A stretch of DNA of 64,000 nt from Planifilum fimeticola (GCF_003001905.1 NZ_PVNE01000002.1:169754-233753); one strand, 5' to 3'; positions 53,399 to 63,942 are shown, counted from the first letter of the stretch. The notes: a model not told the origin generated them from the letters alone. Translations and numbers: made by a program.

Positions 53399-55084
53399 GT
53401 GAACTGGACGGTTTTCTTGATGTTGCTTCAGGTGTTTTTCTCGGTGGTCATCGGCTTGTACTTTTGGAATCTGCTCAAAAACCAGCAAACCAACCGGACG
53501 GCCATCGATCGGGAATCACGGAAGGAGATGGAGAAACTTCAAAAATTGCGCGCCATCTCCTTGACGGAGCCCCTTGCGGAAAAGACGCGGCCGTCCTCAG
53601 TGGATGAGATCATCGGACAAGAGGAGGGAGTGAAGGCTCTGGCGGCGGCCCTCTGCGGTCCCAATCCGCAACACGTGATCATCTATGGACCGCCGGGGGT
53701 CGGCAAAACCGCCGCCGCACGCGTCATTCTGGAAGAAGCCAAGAAAAATCCCCTTTCTCCCTTCAATGCCGAGTCCAAATTTGTGGAGATCGACGCGACC
53801 ACCGCCCGGTTTGATGAGCGGGGCATTGCGGATCCCTTGATCGGTTCGGTTCACGATCCGATTTATCAGGGAGCGGGAGCGATGGGAATCGCCGGAATTC
53901 CCCAGCCCAAGCCGGGAGCGGTCACAAAGGCCCACGGCGGCGTGCTCTTTATCGATGAGATCGGGGAACTGCACCCCATTCAGATGAATAAGCTTTTAAA
54001 GGTGCTGGAAGACCGAAAGGTGTTTTTGGAAAGCGCCTATTACAATCCGGAAGACTCCAACATCCCTTCCCACATCCACGACATTTTCCAAAACGGGTTG
54101 CCCGCCGATTTCCGCTTGATCGGGGCGACCACCCGCATGCCTGAAGAGATTCCGCCGGCGATTCGTTCCCGCTGCATGGAGATTTTCTTCCGGCCGCTCC
54201 GTGCGAAGGAGATCGGCGAGATTGCCCGTCAGGCCCTGAAACGGACGGGGGTTCACTTTGAGGAAGAGGTGGTCCGGATCATTCAGAAGTATGCCACCAA
54301 CGGCCGGGAAGTGGTCAACATCGTGCAGACCGCCGTCGGATTGGCCCTCACGGAGAAGCGAAACCGCGTTCTTGCTTCCGATGTGGAATGGGTGGTGCAC
54401 AACAGCCAGCTGTCTCCCCGGCCGGAACTCAAGATGCCGGACTTTCCCCAGGTGGGAGTGGCGACGGGATTGGCCGTTTCCGGCCCCAACATGAGCGCCT
54501 TGTTGGAGATCGAGGTGACGGCGGTTCCCGCGGAGAAGAAGGGAGGCGGAAGTCTGCGCATCACGGGAGTGGTCGACGAGGAGGAACTGGGAAGCCGATC
54601 CCGGACCCTTCGCCGGAAAAGCATGGCCAGGGGCTCCGTGGAGAACGTGATGACCGTTCTCAGACGGAACGGTTTCTCTCCGGACGATTACCACCTGCAT
54701 GTCAATTTTCCGGGAGGTGTGCCCGTCGACGGCCCTTCGGCCGGTGTGACCATCGCCACGGCCATCGTTTCGGCGATCCGGGGAATCCCGGTGGACAATC
54801 GGTTGGCCATGACCGGGGAATTGAGCATTCACGGCCGGGTGAAGCCTGTGGGCGGGGTGGTGGCCAAGGTGGATGCCGCTCGCCAGGCGGGGGCTTCCCG
54901 CGTGATCATTCCGGAGGAGAATATGCAAAGCCTGTTCGAGCAGATGGAAGGAATTCGGGTCATCCCGGTCCGCCGATTGGAAGAGGTGTTGGATTGCGCG
55001 CTGCTCAAAGAGGAAAAAGAGGAGAGGGAGCGTTCGATTCCGGCACCCGGGGGGGTACTTACCGCCTCCACCACCCCGGTGTGA
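53399..55084 (+). CDS. lonB: Membrane-anchored ATP-dependent protease LonB
   Basis: A 561-residue Lon-family protease lacking the long Lon N-domain and instead carrying an N-terminal membrane helix ([20 protein letters not shown]). The AAA+ domain has [12 protein letters not shown] (Walker A) and [12 protein letters not shown] (Walker B). The C-terminal protease domain holds the Ser447/Lys490 dyad (DGPSAGVT and [10 protein letters not shown]), spaced 43 residues as in Lon. GTG 53399 follows GGGAGGA. In spore formers LonB acts in the forespore. Confidence 0.94.
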   Translation: MNWTVFLMLLQVFFSVVIGLYFWNLLKNQQTNRTAIDRESRKEMEKLQKLRAISLTEPLAEKTRPSSVDEIIGQEEGVKALAAALCGPNPQHVIIYGPPGVGKTAAARVILEEAKKNPLSPFNAESKFVEIDATTARFDERGIADPLIGSVHDPIYQGAGAMGIAGIPQPKPGAVTKAHGGVLFIDEIGELHPIQMNKLLKVLEDRKVFLESAYYNPEDSNIPSHIHDIFQNGLPADFRLIGATTRMPEEIPPAIRSRCMEIFFRPLRAKEIGEIARQALKRTGVHFEEEVVRIIQKYATNGREVVNIVQTAVGLALTEKRNRVLASDVEWVVHNSQLSPRPELKMPDFPQVGVATGLAVSGPNMSALLEIEVTAVPAEKKGGGSLRITGVVDEEELGSRSRTLRRKSMARGSVENVMTVLRRNGFSPDDYHLHVNFPGGVPVDGPSAGVTIATAIVSAIRGIPVDNRLAMTGELSIHGRVKPVGGVVAKVDAARQAGASRVIIPEENMQSLFEQMEGIRVIPVRRLEEVLDCALLKEEKEERERSIPAPGGVLTASTTPV

Positions 55085-55117
55085 CTTCCGCGCATCCCAT
55101 CCCTCCGGAGGATGTGA

Positions 55118-55123
55118 TATAAT
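55118..55123 (+). promoter_or_regulatory. -10 element of the lonA promoter
   Basis: Consensus TATAAT, 139 bases before the lonA start. The -35 (TCCCAT at 17 bases) is poor, so an activator or a different start may be involved. Confidence 0.5.
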
Positions 55124-55163
55124 AGGGAAAAGCCGAACATCTTTTCCTTATGCCTGTTGGGTT

Positions 55164-55202
55164 GCCGGTCATATCCCGCCTTTGGGACCGGCTTTCCTTT
55201 TC
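55164..55202 (+). promoter_or_regulatory. Terminator-like hairpin in the lonA leader
   Basis: GCCGGTC (55164-55170) and GACCGGC (55186-55192) form a stem followed by TTTCCTTTTC, between the lonA -10 and its start. It could act as an attenuator or as the lonB terminator. Confidence 0.5.
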
Positions 55203-55233
55203 AATCGAGCCTTTTATGATCCTTTTCGACCTA

Positions 55234-55252
55234 CACCTGCACTGGAGGTGCA
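55234..55252 (+). promoter_or_regulatory. Hairpin covering the lonA ribosome site
   Basis: CACCT (55234-55238) can pair with AGGTG (55246-55250), masking most of the GGAGGTG ribosome site. An alternative pairing is TGCAC with GTGCA (55238-55252). It could regulate translation, for example with temperature. Confidence 0.4.
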
Positions 55253-55261
55253 CCGAAAGCA

Positions 55262-57601
55262 GTGAAATCCGAAGAACGCGTACTCCCTTTGTTGCCTCTT
55301 CGCGGGTTGATCGTATATCCCAATATGGTGCTCCATCTGGACGTGGGGCGGGAAAAATCGGTCAAGGCACTGGAACAGGCCATGGTGGATGACAACCTGA
55401 TTTTGCTCGCTTCCCAATGCGAAGTCCACATCGAAGATCCCAAACCTGATGATATCTACAAAATGGGAACCATCGCCCGGGTTCGGCAGATGCTGAAGCT
55501 TCCCAACGGAACCATTCGCGTCCTGGTGGAGGGGCTTTACAGGGCGAAAATTTTGGAGTACGTCCGCCAGGACGACTTTTTCCAGGCACGGGTCGAGCAG
55601 ATTGTGATCGAGGAGAAAACCGATCTTCATCTCGAAGCACTGATGCGTTCCGTCCTGGATCATTTTGAGCAATATCTGCGCTTATCAAAAAAGGTGTCTC
55701 CGGAGACCTATTCGGCCGTTTCCGATATCGACGAGCCGGGACGGTTGGCGGATGTGATCACCTCCCACCTGCCCCTGAAAATTGCCGACAAGCAGAAGAT
55801 CCTGGAGACGATCGACATCAAGGAACGCCTGGAGACCCTGCTCCAGATCATGAATAATGAGCGTGAAGTCCTGGAATTGGAGCGGAAAATCAGCCAACGG
55901 GTCAAGAAACAGATGGAAAAGACCCAAAAGGAATATTATCTGCGCGAGCAAATGAAGGCGATCCAGCGGGAGCTGGGAGAAAAGGAGGGGCGAATCGGGG
56001 AGGTGGAGGAACTCCGCAACCAGCTGAAGGAGTTGGACGCCCCCGATTATGTCAAGGAGAAGGTGGAGAAGGAGATCGACCGCCTCGAAAAGATTCCGAC
56101 CACGTCGGCGGAGGGCGGCGTCATCCGCACCTATGTGGAGTGGCTCCTGAACCTGCCCTGGAGGAAGGAAACGGTCGATGACCTCGATCTGAAAAAGGCG
56201 GAACAGATTCTGGATGAGGATCATTACGGCTTGGAAAAGGCCAAGGAGCGGGTGTTGGAATATCTGGCCGTGCAAAAGATGGTAAAGCGCTTGAAGGGGC
56301 CCATTTTGTGCTTTGTCGGGCCGCCGGGAGTGGGAAAAACCTCCCTCGCCCGTTCCATCGCCAGGGCACTGGGTCGCAAATTCGTGAGGGTCTCCCTGGG
56401 AGGCGTGCGGGATGAGGCGGAGATTCGCGGGCATCGGCGCACTTACGTGGGAGCGTTGCCGGGGCGGATCATACAGGGGATGAGGACGGCGGGGACGATC
56501 AATCCGGTCTTCCTGCTGGATGAAATCGACAAGATGTCCATGGATTTTCGGGGCGACCCATCCTCCGCCCTGCTGGAGGTCCTGGACCCGGAGCAGAACA
56601 ATTCCTTCAGCGATCATTACATCGAAATTCCCTACGATCTGTCCAAGGTGATGTTTATCACTACGGCCAACGCCATGCACAACATTCCGCGTCCCCTGTT
56701 GGACCGGATGGAGGTCTTGTACATTTCGGGATATACCGAGCTGGAGAAGGAGAATATCGCCCGGCAGTACCTGATTCCCAAGCAGCGGGAGGAGCACGGA
56801 CTGGCCGAGGACCAGCTCCGGATCAATGCCGACGCTATCCGCAAAATCATCCGGGAATATACCCGGGAAGCGGGGGTCCGCAACCTGGAGCGGACCATCG
56901 GCACCCTTTGCCGGAAAGCGGCCAGGGAGCTGGTCAGCGGTAAGAAGAAGAAAACGGTGATCACCGCGCGGAATCTCTCCCGCTATCTGGGTTCTGAACG
57001 GTACCGGTACGGACGGGCCGAAGAAGAGGATCAGATCGGTGCCGCCACCGGCCTTGCCTGGACCGAGACAGGAGGGGACACGCTGAATATCGAGGTGTCG
57101 GTTCTTCCGGGCAAGGGGCAATTGACCCTGACCGGGAAGCTGGGAGACGTGATGAAGGAATCGGCTCAGGCCGCCTTCAGCTATATCCGGTCCCGGGCGA
57201 AGGAATTGGACATCGAACCGGATTTCCACGAAAAGCACGACATTCACATTCACGTTCCGGAAGGAGCGATCCCCAAGGACGGTCCGTCGGCGGGAATCAC
57301 CATGGCTACGGCACTCGTTTCGGCCTTGACCCGGATCCCGGTTTCGCGGGAGGTGGCGATGACCGGGGAGATCACCTTGCGGGGACGCGTCCTGCCCATC
57401 GGGGGGCTGAAGGAAAAGGCCTTGGCGGCTCACCGGGCGGGGATCACCCATGTGATCATCCCCCAGGAAAACAAGAAGGATCTGGAGGATATTCCCAAAA
57501 GCGTCCGCAGGGATTTGACCTTCTCGCTGGTGAGACATATGGATGAAGTGCTCAAACTGGCGCTGGTGGGGAAGAATTCCGATGAGCAAAATCAAAGCTG
57601 A
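55262..57601 (+). CDS. lonA: ATP-dependent protease La
   Basis: A 779-residue cytoplasmic Lon protease. The N-terminal substrate domain starts [23 protein letters not shown], a coiled region follows, and the AAA+ domain has [15 protein letters not shown] and [11 protein letters not shown]. The protease dyad is Ser676 (KDGPSAGIT) and Lys719 ([10 protein letters not shown]). Start is GTG after GGAGGTG. It overlaps engB by 20 bases, the usual lonA-ysxC coupling. Confidence 0.97.
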   Translation: MKSEERVLPLLPLRGLIVYPNMVLHLDVGREKSVKALEQAMVDDNLILLASQCEVHIEDPKPDDIYKMGTIARVRQMLKLPNGTIRVLVEGLYRAKILEYVRQDDFFQARVEQIVIEEKTDLHLEALMRSVLDHFEQYLRLSKKVSPETYSAVSDIDEPGRLADVITSHLPLKIADKQKILETIDIKERLETLLQIMNNEREVLELERKISQRVKKQMEKTQKEYYLREQMKAIQRELGEKEGRIGEVEELRNQLKELDAPDYVKEKVEKEIDRLEKIPTTSAEGGVIRTYVEWLLNLPWRKETVDDLDLKKAEQILDEDHYGLEKAKERVLEYLAVQKMVKRLKGPILCFVGPPGVGKTSLARSIARALGRKFVRVSLGGVRDEAEIRGHRRTYVGALPGRIIQGMRTAGTINPVFLLDEIDKMSMDFRGDPSSALLEVLDPEQNNSFSDHYIEIPYDLSKVMFITTANAMHNIPRPLLDRMEVLYISGYTELEKENIARQYLIPKQREEHGLAEDQLRINADAIRKIIREYTREAGVRNLERTIGTLCRKAARELVSGKKKKTVITARNLSRYLGSERYRYGRAEEEDQIGAATGLAWTETGGDTLNIEVSVLPGKGQLTLTGKLGDVMKESAQAAFSYIRSRAKELDIEPDFHEKHDIHIHVPEGAIPKDGPSAGITMATALVSALTRIPVSREVAMTGEITLRGRVLPIGGLKEKALAAHRAGITHVIIPQENKKDLEDIPKSVRRDLTFSLVRHMDEVLKLALVGKNSDEQNQS

Positions 57602-58163
57602 ATTTGTCGGAAGCGCGGTGAAACCGGATCAATATCCCCGGGACGCCCTGCCGGAGATCGCTTTGGCCGGGCGTTCCAACGTGGGGAAGTCCTCCTTGAT
57701 CAATCGATTGCTCAACCGCCGGAAATTGGCTCATACCAGCGGCAAGCCCGGAAAGACCCAGACGATCAACTTTTATCGGGTGAACGACCGGTTTTATCTG
57801 GCGGACATGCCGGGATACGGTTTCGCCCGGGTTTCCAAGGCGGTCAAAGCCGCCTGGGGGAGGATGATTGAGCATTATCTGACGAGTCGGAAAGAGTTGA
57901 GGGGAATTGTTCACGTCATCGATCTGCGCCATCCTCCGACGGCGGATGACCGGCAGATGTACGACTGGCTGAAGCACATCGGACTTCCGGCGATTGTCGT
58001 CGCCACCAAGGCGGACAAGATTTCCCGAGGGCGCTGGCAAAAACATTTAAAACAGGTGCGGGAAGGGCTCTCGCTTCGCTCCGGGGATCCCCTGATCCTG
58101 TTTTCCGCCCAGAACGGCCAGGGCAGAGATGAATTATGGCGCGCCATTCAGGAATGGCTTTGA
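57582..58163 (+). CDS. engB: Ribosome biogenesis GTP-binding protein EngB/YsxC
   Basis: A 193-residue essential GTPase for 50S assembly. The G1 motif is [11 protein letters not shown]2/G3 region TPGKTQT-like ([13 protein letters not shown]) and DMPGYGFA, and G4 TKADK. ATG 57582 has GGGGAAG upstream and lies inside the end of lonA. Upstream in-frame ATG 57543 is not preceded by a ribosome site. Confidence 0.95.
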   Translation: MSKIKAEFVGSAVKPDQYPRDALPEIALAGRSNVGKSSLINRLLNRRKLAHTSGKPGKTQTINFYRVNDRFYLADMPGYGFARVSKAVKAAWGRMIEHYLTSRKELRGIVHVIDLRHPPTADDRQMYDWLKHIGLPAIVVATKADKISRGRWQKHLKQVREGLSLRSGDPLILFSAQNGQGRDELWRAIQEWL

Positions 58164-58170
58164 TTTGTTC

Positions 58171-58199
58171 TTGACCGGCCGCCGGGACCGGTATATAGT
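58171..58199 (+). promoter_or_regulatory. Strong sigma-A promoter upstream of ddl
   Basis: TTGACC (58171-58176), a 17-base spacer and TATAGT (58194-58199), directly after the engB stop. Transcription should start near 58206. Confidence 0.8.
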
Positions 58200-58205
58200 G
58201 ATGCT

Positions 58206-58264
58206 GTAGAGTCCAGTGTGGGTTCGGCCCTAACGGTTCGCCTGCTTCAGGCGATATTTTTTTG
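58206..58264 (+). ncRNA. Short leader RNA ending in an intrinsic terminator
   Basis: A roughly 58-base transcript is predicted between the promoter and a hairpin CGCCTG-CTT-CAGGCG (58239-58253) followed by ATATTTTTTT. A smaller hairpin (GGGTTCGGCCC) precedes it. It could be an attenuator controlling ddl, a free small RNA, or only the engB terminator. No known riboswitch class was recognised. Confidence 0.5.
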
Positions 58265-58389
58265 TCACGGGCTTTGTGCCGGTCAAATCCGGGAATCCGG
58301 ATGACTCGGTTTCCGCCGGGGCATTCGTTGAATATGTTATGAAGGGAAACGCATCCCCTGCTGACGGGAATTGGAAAGGTTGGGTGAGA

Positions 58390-59499
58390 ATGGGACAAAA
58401 GCTACGCGTCGCTGTGTTGTTCGGCGGGAAATCGGGAGAACACGAGGTGTCGCTCATGTCGGCGGCTTCCCTCATTCGCTCGATGGACCCCGGGAAATAT
58501 GAGGTGTTTCCGATCGCCATCGACAAGGAAGGGAAGTGGCAGGTTCGGGAAAAGGCCGTCGCCTTTTTGGAAGACAAGGTGGAAAGGGACTTATTGGACA
58601 CGATTCGGAAGGATGTGCCTTCCACGCTGCCTGCCGAGGCGGAGAAGGCAGCCTTGGCCCCCTTGGACTTTGAAACGATCGACGTGGTGTTTCCCGTGCT
58701 TCACGGAACCTATGGGGAGGACGGGACGGTTCAGGGATTGCTGGAACTGGCCCAGGTTCCCTATGTGGGAGCGGGGGTGCTCGCTTCCGCGGTGGGGATG
58801 GACAAGGTCATGATGAAAAAGGTGTTTGCCCAAGAGGGAATCCCCCAGGTCCGCTTCACCCACTTTTTGCGCCATGAGATGGAAGCGGAATTTGAACGGG
58901 TGGTGGCGGAGGTGGAGGATACCTTCGGCTATCCCTGCTTCGTCAAGCCGGCCAATCTGGGATCCAGCGTGGGCGTTTCCAAGGCCAAGGACAGGGAGAG
59001 CCTGATCGAAGCGATGAAGCTGGCGGCCCGATATGACCGGAAGGTGATCGTGGAGGAGTTTGCTCCCGCCCGGGAAGTGGAGGTGGCCGTTCTGGGCAAT
59101 GATCGTCCGGTCGCCTCCGTGCCGGGAGAGATCGTTTCCTCCAACGAATTTTACGATTACCGGGCGAAGTATATCGACGGGAAGTCGGAAATGCGCATCC
59201 CGGCGGAATTGCCCAAGGAAAAGGAGGAGGAAGTGAGGCGCCTGGCGGTCAAATGCTTCCGGGCGATCGACTGTTCCGGGCTGGCCCGTGTCGACTTCTT
59301 CATCCGGAAGGACAACCACCAGGTCCTGGTCAATGAAATCAACACCATGCCCGGTTTCACCCAGTTCAGCATGTACGCCAAGCTGTGGGAGCATACGGGA
59401 CTCAGCTATCCCGAACTGGTTGATCGGTTGATTCAACTGGCGATCGAACGCCATCGGGAGAAGGAGCAGCTGGTGACAACGTACGAAGTGGATGAGTGA
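58390..59499 (+). CDS. ddl: D-alanine--D-alanine ligase
   Basis: A 369-residue ATP-grasp ligase making the D-Ala-D-Ala dipeptide of peptidoglycan. It starts RVAVLFGGKSGEHEVSLMSA, with FPVLHGTYGEDGTVQGLLEL, FVKPANLGSSVGVSKA (ATP-binding), SGLARVDFFI and VNEINTMPGFTQFSMYAKLWE (Mg2+ ligands). ATG 58390 has GGTGAG upstream; the frame extends 38 codons further without homology. The 126 bases after the leader terminator hold no obvious second promoter. The length and the EHEVS form are typical of Bacillus/Staphylococcus Ddl. Confidence 0.95.
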   Translation: MGQKLRVAVLFGGKSGEHEVSLMSAASLIRSMDPGKYEVFPIAIDKEGKWQVREKAVAFLEDKVERDLLDTIRKDVPSTLPAEAEKAALAPLDFETIDVVFPVLHGTYGEDGTVQGLLELAQVPYVGAGVLASAVGMDKVMMKKVFAQEGIPQVRFTHFLRHEMEAEFERVVAEVEDTFGYPCFVKPANLGSSVGVSKAKDRESLIEAMKLAARYDRKVIVEEFAPAREVEVAVLGNDRPVASVPGEIVSSNEFYDYRAKYIDGKSEMRIPAELPKEKEEEVRRLAVKCFRAIDCSGLARVDFFIRKDNHQVLVNEINTMPGFTQFSMYAKLWEHTGLSYPELVDRLIQLAIERHREKEQLVTTYEVDE

Positions 59500-59538
59500 T
59501 TGGATCTCACGCAATCCCGATCCCTTTTGACAGGGGAA

Positions 59539-59566
59539 AGAGCCGCATCGCGGCTCTTTTTTTTAG
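59539..59566 (+). terminator. Terminator of ddl
   Basis: AGAGCCGC and GCGGCTCT (8-base stem, loop ATC) are followed by a run of T. Confidence 0.9.
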
Positions 59567-59629
59567 GGCGGGCGGTGAAGGTCCGATGCTGCACTCAACG
59601 GAAGCGGATGACAATTCGGCTTATGTAGG

Positions 59630-60088
59630 TCATGCCTTCTTGGTGATCAGGAAAATTCCAAGCACCACCAACAGCACGGGCCAGTAGTTGTTCAGGGAAC
59701 CGGCAACCCAGGGGAGGCCCGGCCAGGCGGCGATGCCGGTCAGGATCAACAGAATACCGATAATTCCGCTCCGGCGGTCTTTCTGACTGGCGAAAACCAG
59801 CAGGAAGGAGGCTCCGACGATGATAAACAGGAAAAACCAGTGGTCCGGCCATCCGTCCACATTGGCTTTTCCCCACATGTGTAGGCTCATTCCGGTTATC
59901 AGGCCCGCCCACAGCATCAGGTTGCGGTTGGAACGGAAGTGGGCGATCACAAGCATGACAACTCCGGTCAGGAACAGGATGAACTCCCAGGTGCCGAAGC
60001 GCTCGGCCATGGGAATGTCAATTTTTCGAAGCAGCAGCAACAAACCGGCGACGATCAAAAAAATCCCCACAACGTTTGCACGAATCAT
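59630..60088 (-). CDS. LiaF/LiaI-like transmembrane domain protein
   Basis: A 152-residue membrane protein with five to six helices, starting MIRANVVGIFLIVAGLLLLLRK. The repeated pattern of short helices with NYWPVLLVVLGIFLI near the end is that of the LiaF-type transmembrane domain found near cell-envelope stress systems. ATG 60088 has AGAGGAG upstream. The nearby NarL-type two-component system makes an envelope-stress link conceivable, but the EamA gene lies between them. Confidence 0.75.
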   Translation of the reverse strand: MIRANVVGIFLIVAGLLLLLRKIDIPMAERFGTWEFILFLTGVVMLVIAHFRSNRNLMLWAGLITGMSLHMWGKANVDGWPDHWFFLFIIVGASFLLVFASQKDRRSGIIGILLILTGIAAWPGLPWVAGSLNNYWPVLLVVLGIFLITKKA

Positions 60089-60105
60089 CCGGTATTCCGC
60101 TCCTC

Positions 60106-61083
60106 TTATCGTTTTTTTCTAATGGGCGGGAGAGAGGCGGGGGAGGGATCGGGGAGAAGCTCCCGATTCCGGTTTTCTTTCGGGTGTTTCCTCCAAATCG
60201 GCGGCCATTCGATTTCCGCCAGCACCATTCCCGCAAAAATGAGGATGCAACCGGTCAAGGTGCGAGTTTCGAGGGCCACATCCATCCACCAGTAGTCCGC
60301 CAGGGCGGCGAAGACGGGCTCCATGGCAAAGACCAGGGCCACGCGGGTCGGAGTGGTGAACTTTTGAAAATGGGTTTGGGCGAGATATGCCAAGGAGGTA
60401 GCCAAAAAAGCCGTTATCAAAAGGGCCGTGTAAACGGCCGGAACCGACCACGCGCCTTCCTTGAGCGCCCTTTCCCAGGGTTCGAACAGAAAGGAGCATC
60501 CGCCGCTCAAGAGCGCTACGGTAAAGATCTGGATCGTGACCAGGTGCAGGGTCTCAACCTCCGGCGCGTATTTGGCCGTGTAGACGATCTGCAGTCCAAA
60601 GGCGACGGCGCAAAGAAGGGCGAGGATGTCGCCGCGGTTGATCGACGAGAAGTCGGCAAAGGCCAGCAGATACAATCCGGCTACCGCCAGCAGGACGCCG
60701 ACGATGGCGGTGGGACGGGGCTTTATCCCGAGAAGCACCAGGGACCAGATCGGAACCATTGCGACGGACAGGCCGGTTAAGAAACCGGATTTTCCCGAGG
60801 TTGTGTATAGCAGGCTGAAGGTTTGCAGTGCATACCCCAGGAAGAGCCACATCCCGATGAAGGCTCCGACGGTCACGTGCTTAAGCGGAATGTTGTAGGA
60901 GACGCCTCTCCACCGGAAGATGAGGAGGAGGAACATCCCCGCCAAGCTGAAACGGATAGCCAAAAAGGTGAAAGGCGGCAGCGTTTCGATGGCGTTTTGA
61001 ACCAGAACAAAGGTCGTTCCCCAGATAAAAGCGACCAGTAGCAGAACGGAATCGGCAATCCATCGGTGGGCAACGCTGTTCAA
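60106..61083 (-). CDS. EamA/DMT family transporter
   Basis: A 325-residue drug/metabolite transporter with ten helices in two EamA repeats. Repeat 1 begins LLLVAFIWGTTFVLVQNAIETLPP, and repeat 2 contains the AFLATSLAYLAQTHFQKFTTPTRVALVFAMEPVFAAL block, read in two parts. TTG 61083 is chosen because GGAGGAGG lies seven bases upstream; the frame extends 49 codons further without helix character. Such proteins export amino acids or metabolites; the substrate is unknown. The gene ends 17 bases before the LiaF-like gene and they are probably cotranscribed. Confidence 0.87.
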   Translation of the reverse strand: MNSVAHRWIADSVLLLVAFIWGTTFVLVQNAIETLPPFTFLAIRFSLAGMFLLLIFRWRGVSYNIPLKHVTVGAFIGMWLFLGYALQTFSLLYTTSGKSGFLTGLSVAMVPIWSLVLLGIKPRPTAIVGVLLAVAGLYLLAFADFSSINRGDILALLCAVAFGLQIVYTAKYAPEVETLHLVTIQIFTVALLSGGCSFLFEPWERALKEGAWSVPAVYTALLITAFLATSLAYLAQTHFQKFTTPTRVALVFAMEPVFAALADYWWMDVALETRTLTGCILIFAGMVLAEIEWPPIWRKHPKENRNRELLPDPSPASLPPIRKKR

Positions 61084-61126
61084 GCACCGTCCTCCTCCGA
61101 ACCTTTCAATATCTTTCTTCATCTTA

Positions 61127-61147
61127 CCACATTTGCTAGAAATGTGG
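61127..61147 (+). promoter_or_regulatory. Palindrome between EamA and two-component genes
   Basis: Perfect 8-base arms CCACATTT (61127-61134) and AAATGTGG (61140-61147) with a 5-base centre. It lies in the 206-base divergent spacer and is a candidate binding site for a regulator such as the response regulator encoded downstream. Confidence 0.45.
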
Positions 61148-61289
61148 GGTGGGATTCCCCGTCGGATGAGGGGGAAAATCGTCGATTGAAGGGAGGAATT
61201 AAGGGGGGTGATCGAGAAAGGTTTAAGCAAAAAGAAGGATTTTTTAATATTTACTTCCCCAACTATTTAAGGCGATGGAAGGAATTGCG

Positions 61290-63140
61290 ATGAAGAACCG
61301 AAAGCGTTTGGCCTTTCTGTTGAGCTGGGGCGTCGTGGCGGTCGGATGGATCGCGATGATTATTTCTTTATTTGTAATCCAGCCTTTTCACTGGGGATGG
61401 ATTCATCTGATCCTGCTGGCCAGCTTGCTCTTCATAACGGAATACTTTCCTTTTCCCCAGGACGGGGGCAGGGTGACGGCTCACTTTCCCCTGTTGTTCA
61501 CGCTCTGTTTTCTGTATTCACCTGGGGTGGCCGGACTGGTGTTCGTGGATGTCCTGCTTCTGGTGACATGGCTCCGCCGCCAATCCTTCTCCCGGGCCCT
61601 GTTTCGGACCGGTTATACGCTGGTTGGTCTGATTTCGGCCTACCTGGTCTTGATCGAGGTGGTCCCCCTTCTGATGCCCGGGGTCTCAACGCTTTCCGTG
61701 ATGATAGGAAAGCTGGCCGTGTTCGCCGTCGTGTACGAGCTCGTCAGCAAAGGGCTCAGGGATGTTCTGGAGCGGGCGGGAAATTCCCGGTACAGCAGGT
61801 GGTGGTACCGGGGAGGACTTGAGCCTGCCTTGATGATCGGTACATTTCTGTACAGTGCAGGGATCATCCTGATGGGGGACCAGGGGCGCGATACCGATCC
61901 TCTGTCCATCGCCTTTTTCTTCTCCCCCCTGGTCGCCTTTTCCGTCTTGTCCAACGTGATTGCCCGTTTGGCCCGACAAAAGCGGAAGATGGAGCTTTTG
62001 TTCTCGATCACGACGGGAATCAACAGAAGTTTGGACTTGCGTGAAGTGATGAATAAGACCTTGATGCTCCTGTCCGATGTGGTGCACTATTCTTATGGCA
62101 TCGTCTATTTGCTCCGGGATGACAAGCTGATACCGGAGGTGGTTTCCGGGGAAGGGGAGGTGGACGATCTCAAACAGCCCCTTCCGCTGTCCAAGGGCTT
62201 GAGCGGATGGGTGGCGGAACAGGCCGAGCCGGTTCGGGTGATCGATGTCTGGCGTGATTTCCGTTGCCAGGGGGAACCGATGGTGGAAAAAGGGGTCCAG
62301 TCTCTCCTCGTCGTCCCCCTCGTCCTGGACGGTCATGTGATGGGAGTCATCACCCTGGGGAAGGACGAGACCCACGGCTTTGAAGAGATGGATTTGTCCT
62401 TCCTCGCTGTTTTGGCCAGCCAGGCGGTGATCGCCATGCGCAACGCCCGCCTGGTGCAGGAGCGGGAGCGCCGGATTCTGGCGGAAGAGCGGAACCGGAT
62501 GGCCCGCGAAATCCACGACGGACTGGCTCAATCGGTGGCGGGGGTCCTGATGAAGACGGAAACGGCCATCCGATTGATCGACAACCAACCGCAACAGGTG
62601 AAGCAGTGGCTTTTGGAATGCAGGAGCAAGCTGAGGGAGAGCTTGAAGGAAATCCGCTATTCGATCACCGCACTCCGCCCGTCCCCCGCGGTGCAGGCGG
62701 GGTTGTTACCCGCCCTGGAAAAGCGGGTGAGCGATCACCAGTCGGAGACGGGTCAGGAATCCACCATTCAGGTGAAGGGCACCCCTTTTTCCCTCCCTCC
62801 GCAGGTGGAAGAGGGGATCTACAAGGTTTGCCATGAGGCCTTGAACAATGCGGCGAAACACGCCCAGGCCGAGCGGGTCCGGGTGGTCCTTCGCTACACC
62901 GATTCGGAAGTGTGGCTCGTGGTCCAGGACGACGGAATCGGCTTTTCCCTCGGTCAAGCGGTGGCCAAGGCGGAAGCCAACAACCGCTACGGCATTACCG
63001 GAATGAATGAACGGGCCCAGCAATTGGGGGCCGTCCTGCAGTTCATCACCAGTCCCGGACGGGGAACCCGGGTGGTCATGAAAGTTCCAGTGAAGAAGGA
63101 GGAAAAGCAGAATCATGTCCATCAAAGTGTTACTGGTTGA
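61290..63140 (+). CDS. Sensor histidine kinase, NarX/LiaS class with GAF domain
   Basis: A 616-residue membrane kinase. Residues 1-230 form about seven helices (an uncharacterised membrane sensor), followed by a GAF domain (about 245-395; [28 protein letters not shown]), and a HisKA_3 helix with His409 in [16 protein letters not shown]. The ATPase domain shows [21 protein letters not shown] and [18 protein letters not shown] 61290 has GGAAGGA upstream. It overlaps the response regulator gene by 26 bases. The stimulus is unknown. Confidence 0.92.
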   Translation: MKNRKRLAFLLSWGVVAVGWIAMIISLFVIQPFHWGWIHLILLASLLFITEYFPFPQDGGRVTAHFPLLFTLCFLYSPGVAGLVFVDVLLLVTWLRRQSFSRALFRTGYTLVGLISAYLVLIEVVPLLMPGVSTLSVMIGKLAVFAVVYELVSKGLRDVLERAGNSRYSRWWYRGGLEPALMIGTFLYSAGIILMGDQGRDTDPLSIAFFFSPLVAFSVLSNVIARLARQKRKMELLFSITTGINRSLDLREVMNKTLMLLSDVVHYSYGIVYLLRDDKLIPEVVSGEGEVDDLKQPLPLSKGLSGWVAEQAEPVRVIDVWRDFRCQGEPMVEKGVQSLLVVPLVLDGHVMGVITLGKDETHGFEEMDLSFLAVLASQAVIAMRNARLVQERERRILAEERNRMAREIHDGLAQSVAGVLMKTETAIRLIDNQPQQVKQWLLECRSKLRESLKEIRYSITALRPSPAVQAGLLPALEKRVSDHQSETGQESTIQVKGTPFSLPPQVEEGIYKVCHEALNNAAKHAQAERVRVVLRYTDSEVWLVVQDDGIGFSLGQAVAKAEANNRYGITGMNERAQQLGAVLQFITSPGRGTRVVMKVPVKKEEKQNHVHQSVTG

Positions 63141-63771
63141 CGATCATGCGGTCTTGCGAGACGGTTTGTCCAGCCTGATCAGCCTTGAACCCGACATGGA
63201 GGTGGTGGGAGAGGCCCGCGACGGTGAAGAGGCGATCAAATTGGTGGAAAGCACCCGGCCGGACGTGGTGCTGATGGATATCAACATGCCGGGGATGAGC
63301 GGGGTGGAGGCGATCCGCCGGATCCATTCCAAGCATCCCCAGGTGGCTGTACTGGTTTTGACCATGTACGATCGGGATGAATATCTGTATGAATCCATCC
63401 GGGCGGGAGCCACCGGGTACCTGTTGAAGGACGCTCCTTCCGGTGACGTGATCGCCGCTGTCCGCTCCGCCCACCGGGGAGAATCCACCCTCCACCCCGT
63501 CATGGCCCGGAAACTGCTGAACAACCTGAGCGGCGGGGAACGGAGGATGGATCGAGGCGGGGGAGACGATTTCCTCACTCCGCGGGAACTGGATGTTCTG
63601 CAGTGGATGGTCAAGGGATTGAGCAACAAGGAAATCGCGGAACAGCTGTTTATCAGCGACAAGACGGTGAAGATCCACGTCAGCAACATCTTCAAGAAAT
63701 TGGGAGTCAAAAGCCGGTCTCAGGCCATCATATATGCCATTCAACACGAATTGGTGGAGCTGGAACAGTAG
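63115..63771 (+). CDS. NarL/LuxR-family response regulator
   Basis: A 218-residue regulator. The receiver domain has the acidic pair DD at 9-10, phospho-acceptor Asp55 ([10 protein letters not shown]), Thr and Lys107-type residues (LTMYD, LLKDA). The LuxR helix-turn-helix (about 150-215) reads [35 protein letters not shown], in family form. It is coupled to the kinase gene and would control genes unknown. Confidence 0.94.
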   Translation: MSIKVLLVDDHAVLRDGLSSLISLEPDMEVVGEARDGEEAIKLVESTRPDVVLMDINMPGMSGVEAIRRIHSKHPQVAVLVLTMYDRDEYLYESIRAGATGYLLKDAPSGDVIAAVRSAHRGESTLHPVMARKLLNNLSGGERRMDRGGGDDFLTPRELDVLQWMVKGLSNKEIAEQLFISDKTVKIHVSNIFKKLGVKSRSQAIIYAIQHELVELEQ

Positions 63772-63882
63772 CCGAAGGGTTTCTTCCAAAGGTGTTGTAA
63801 AGGCCGGGATCCGATTTTCCGCCTCGACTCCATGCGGCAGGGGTCGCTCGGCGCAAACCTCCTCCTGGTGTTTCGCAAACGA

Positions 63883-63904
63883 TGAGCCCTTTCTCCGAAA
63901 GGGC
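63883..63904 (+). other. Hairpin after the response regulator gene
   Basis: AGCCCTTTC and GAAAGGGCT flank TCC, without a T run. It lies in the 211-base spacer at the right edge, which holds no complete gene. Confidence 0.45.
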
Positions 63905-63906
63905 TG

Positions 63907-63942
63907 AGGCTGTTGACAAAGAAGGGTCAACAGCCTTTTTTG
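63907..63942 (+). terminator. Terminator of the two-component operon or element end
   Basis: Perfect 11-base arms AGGCTGTTGAC (63907-63917) and GTCAACAGCCT (63926-63936) are followed by TTTTTT. Similar GGCTGTTGAC sequences are found at ends of some insertion sequences, so it may have either role. Confidence 0.75.

Noticed and set aside
55685..57595. Minus-strand open frame opposite lonA (636 codons)
   Set aside because: Same composition artefact; lonA on the plus strand has all catalytic motifs.
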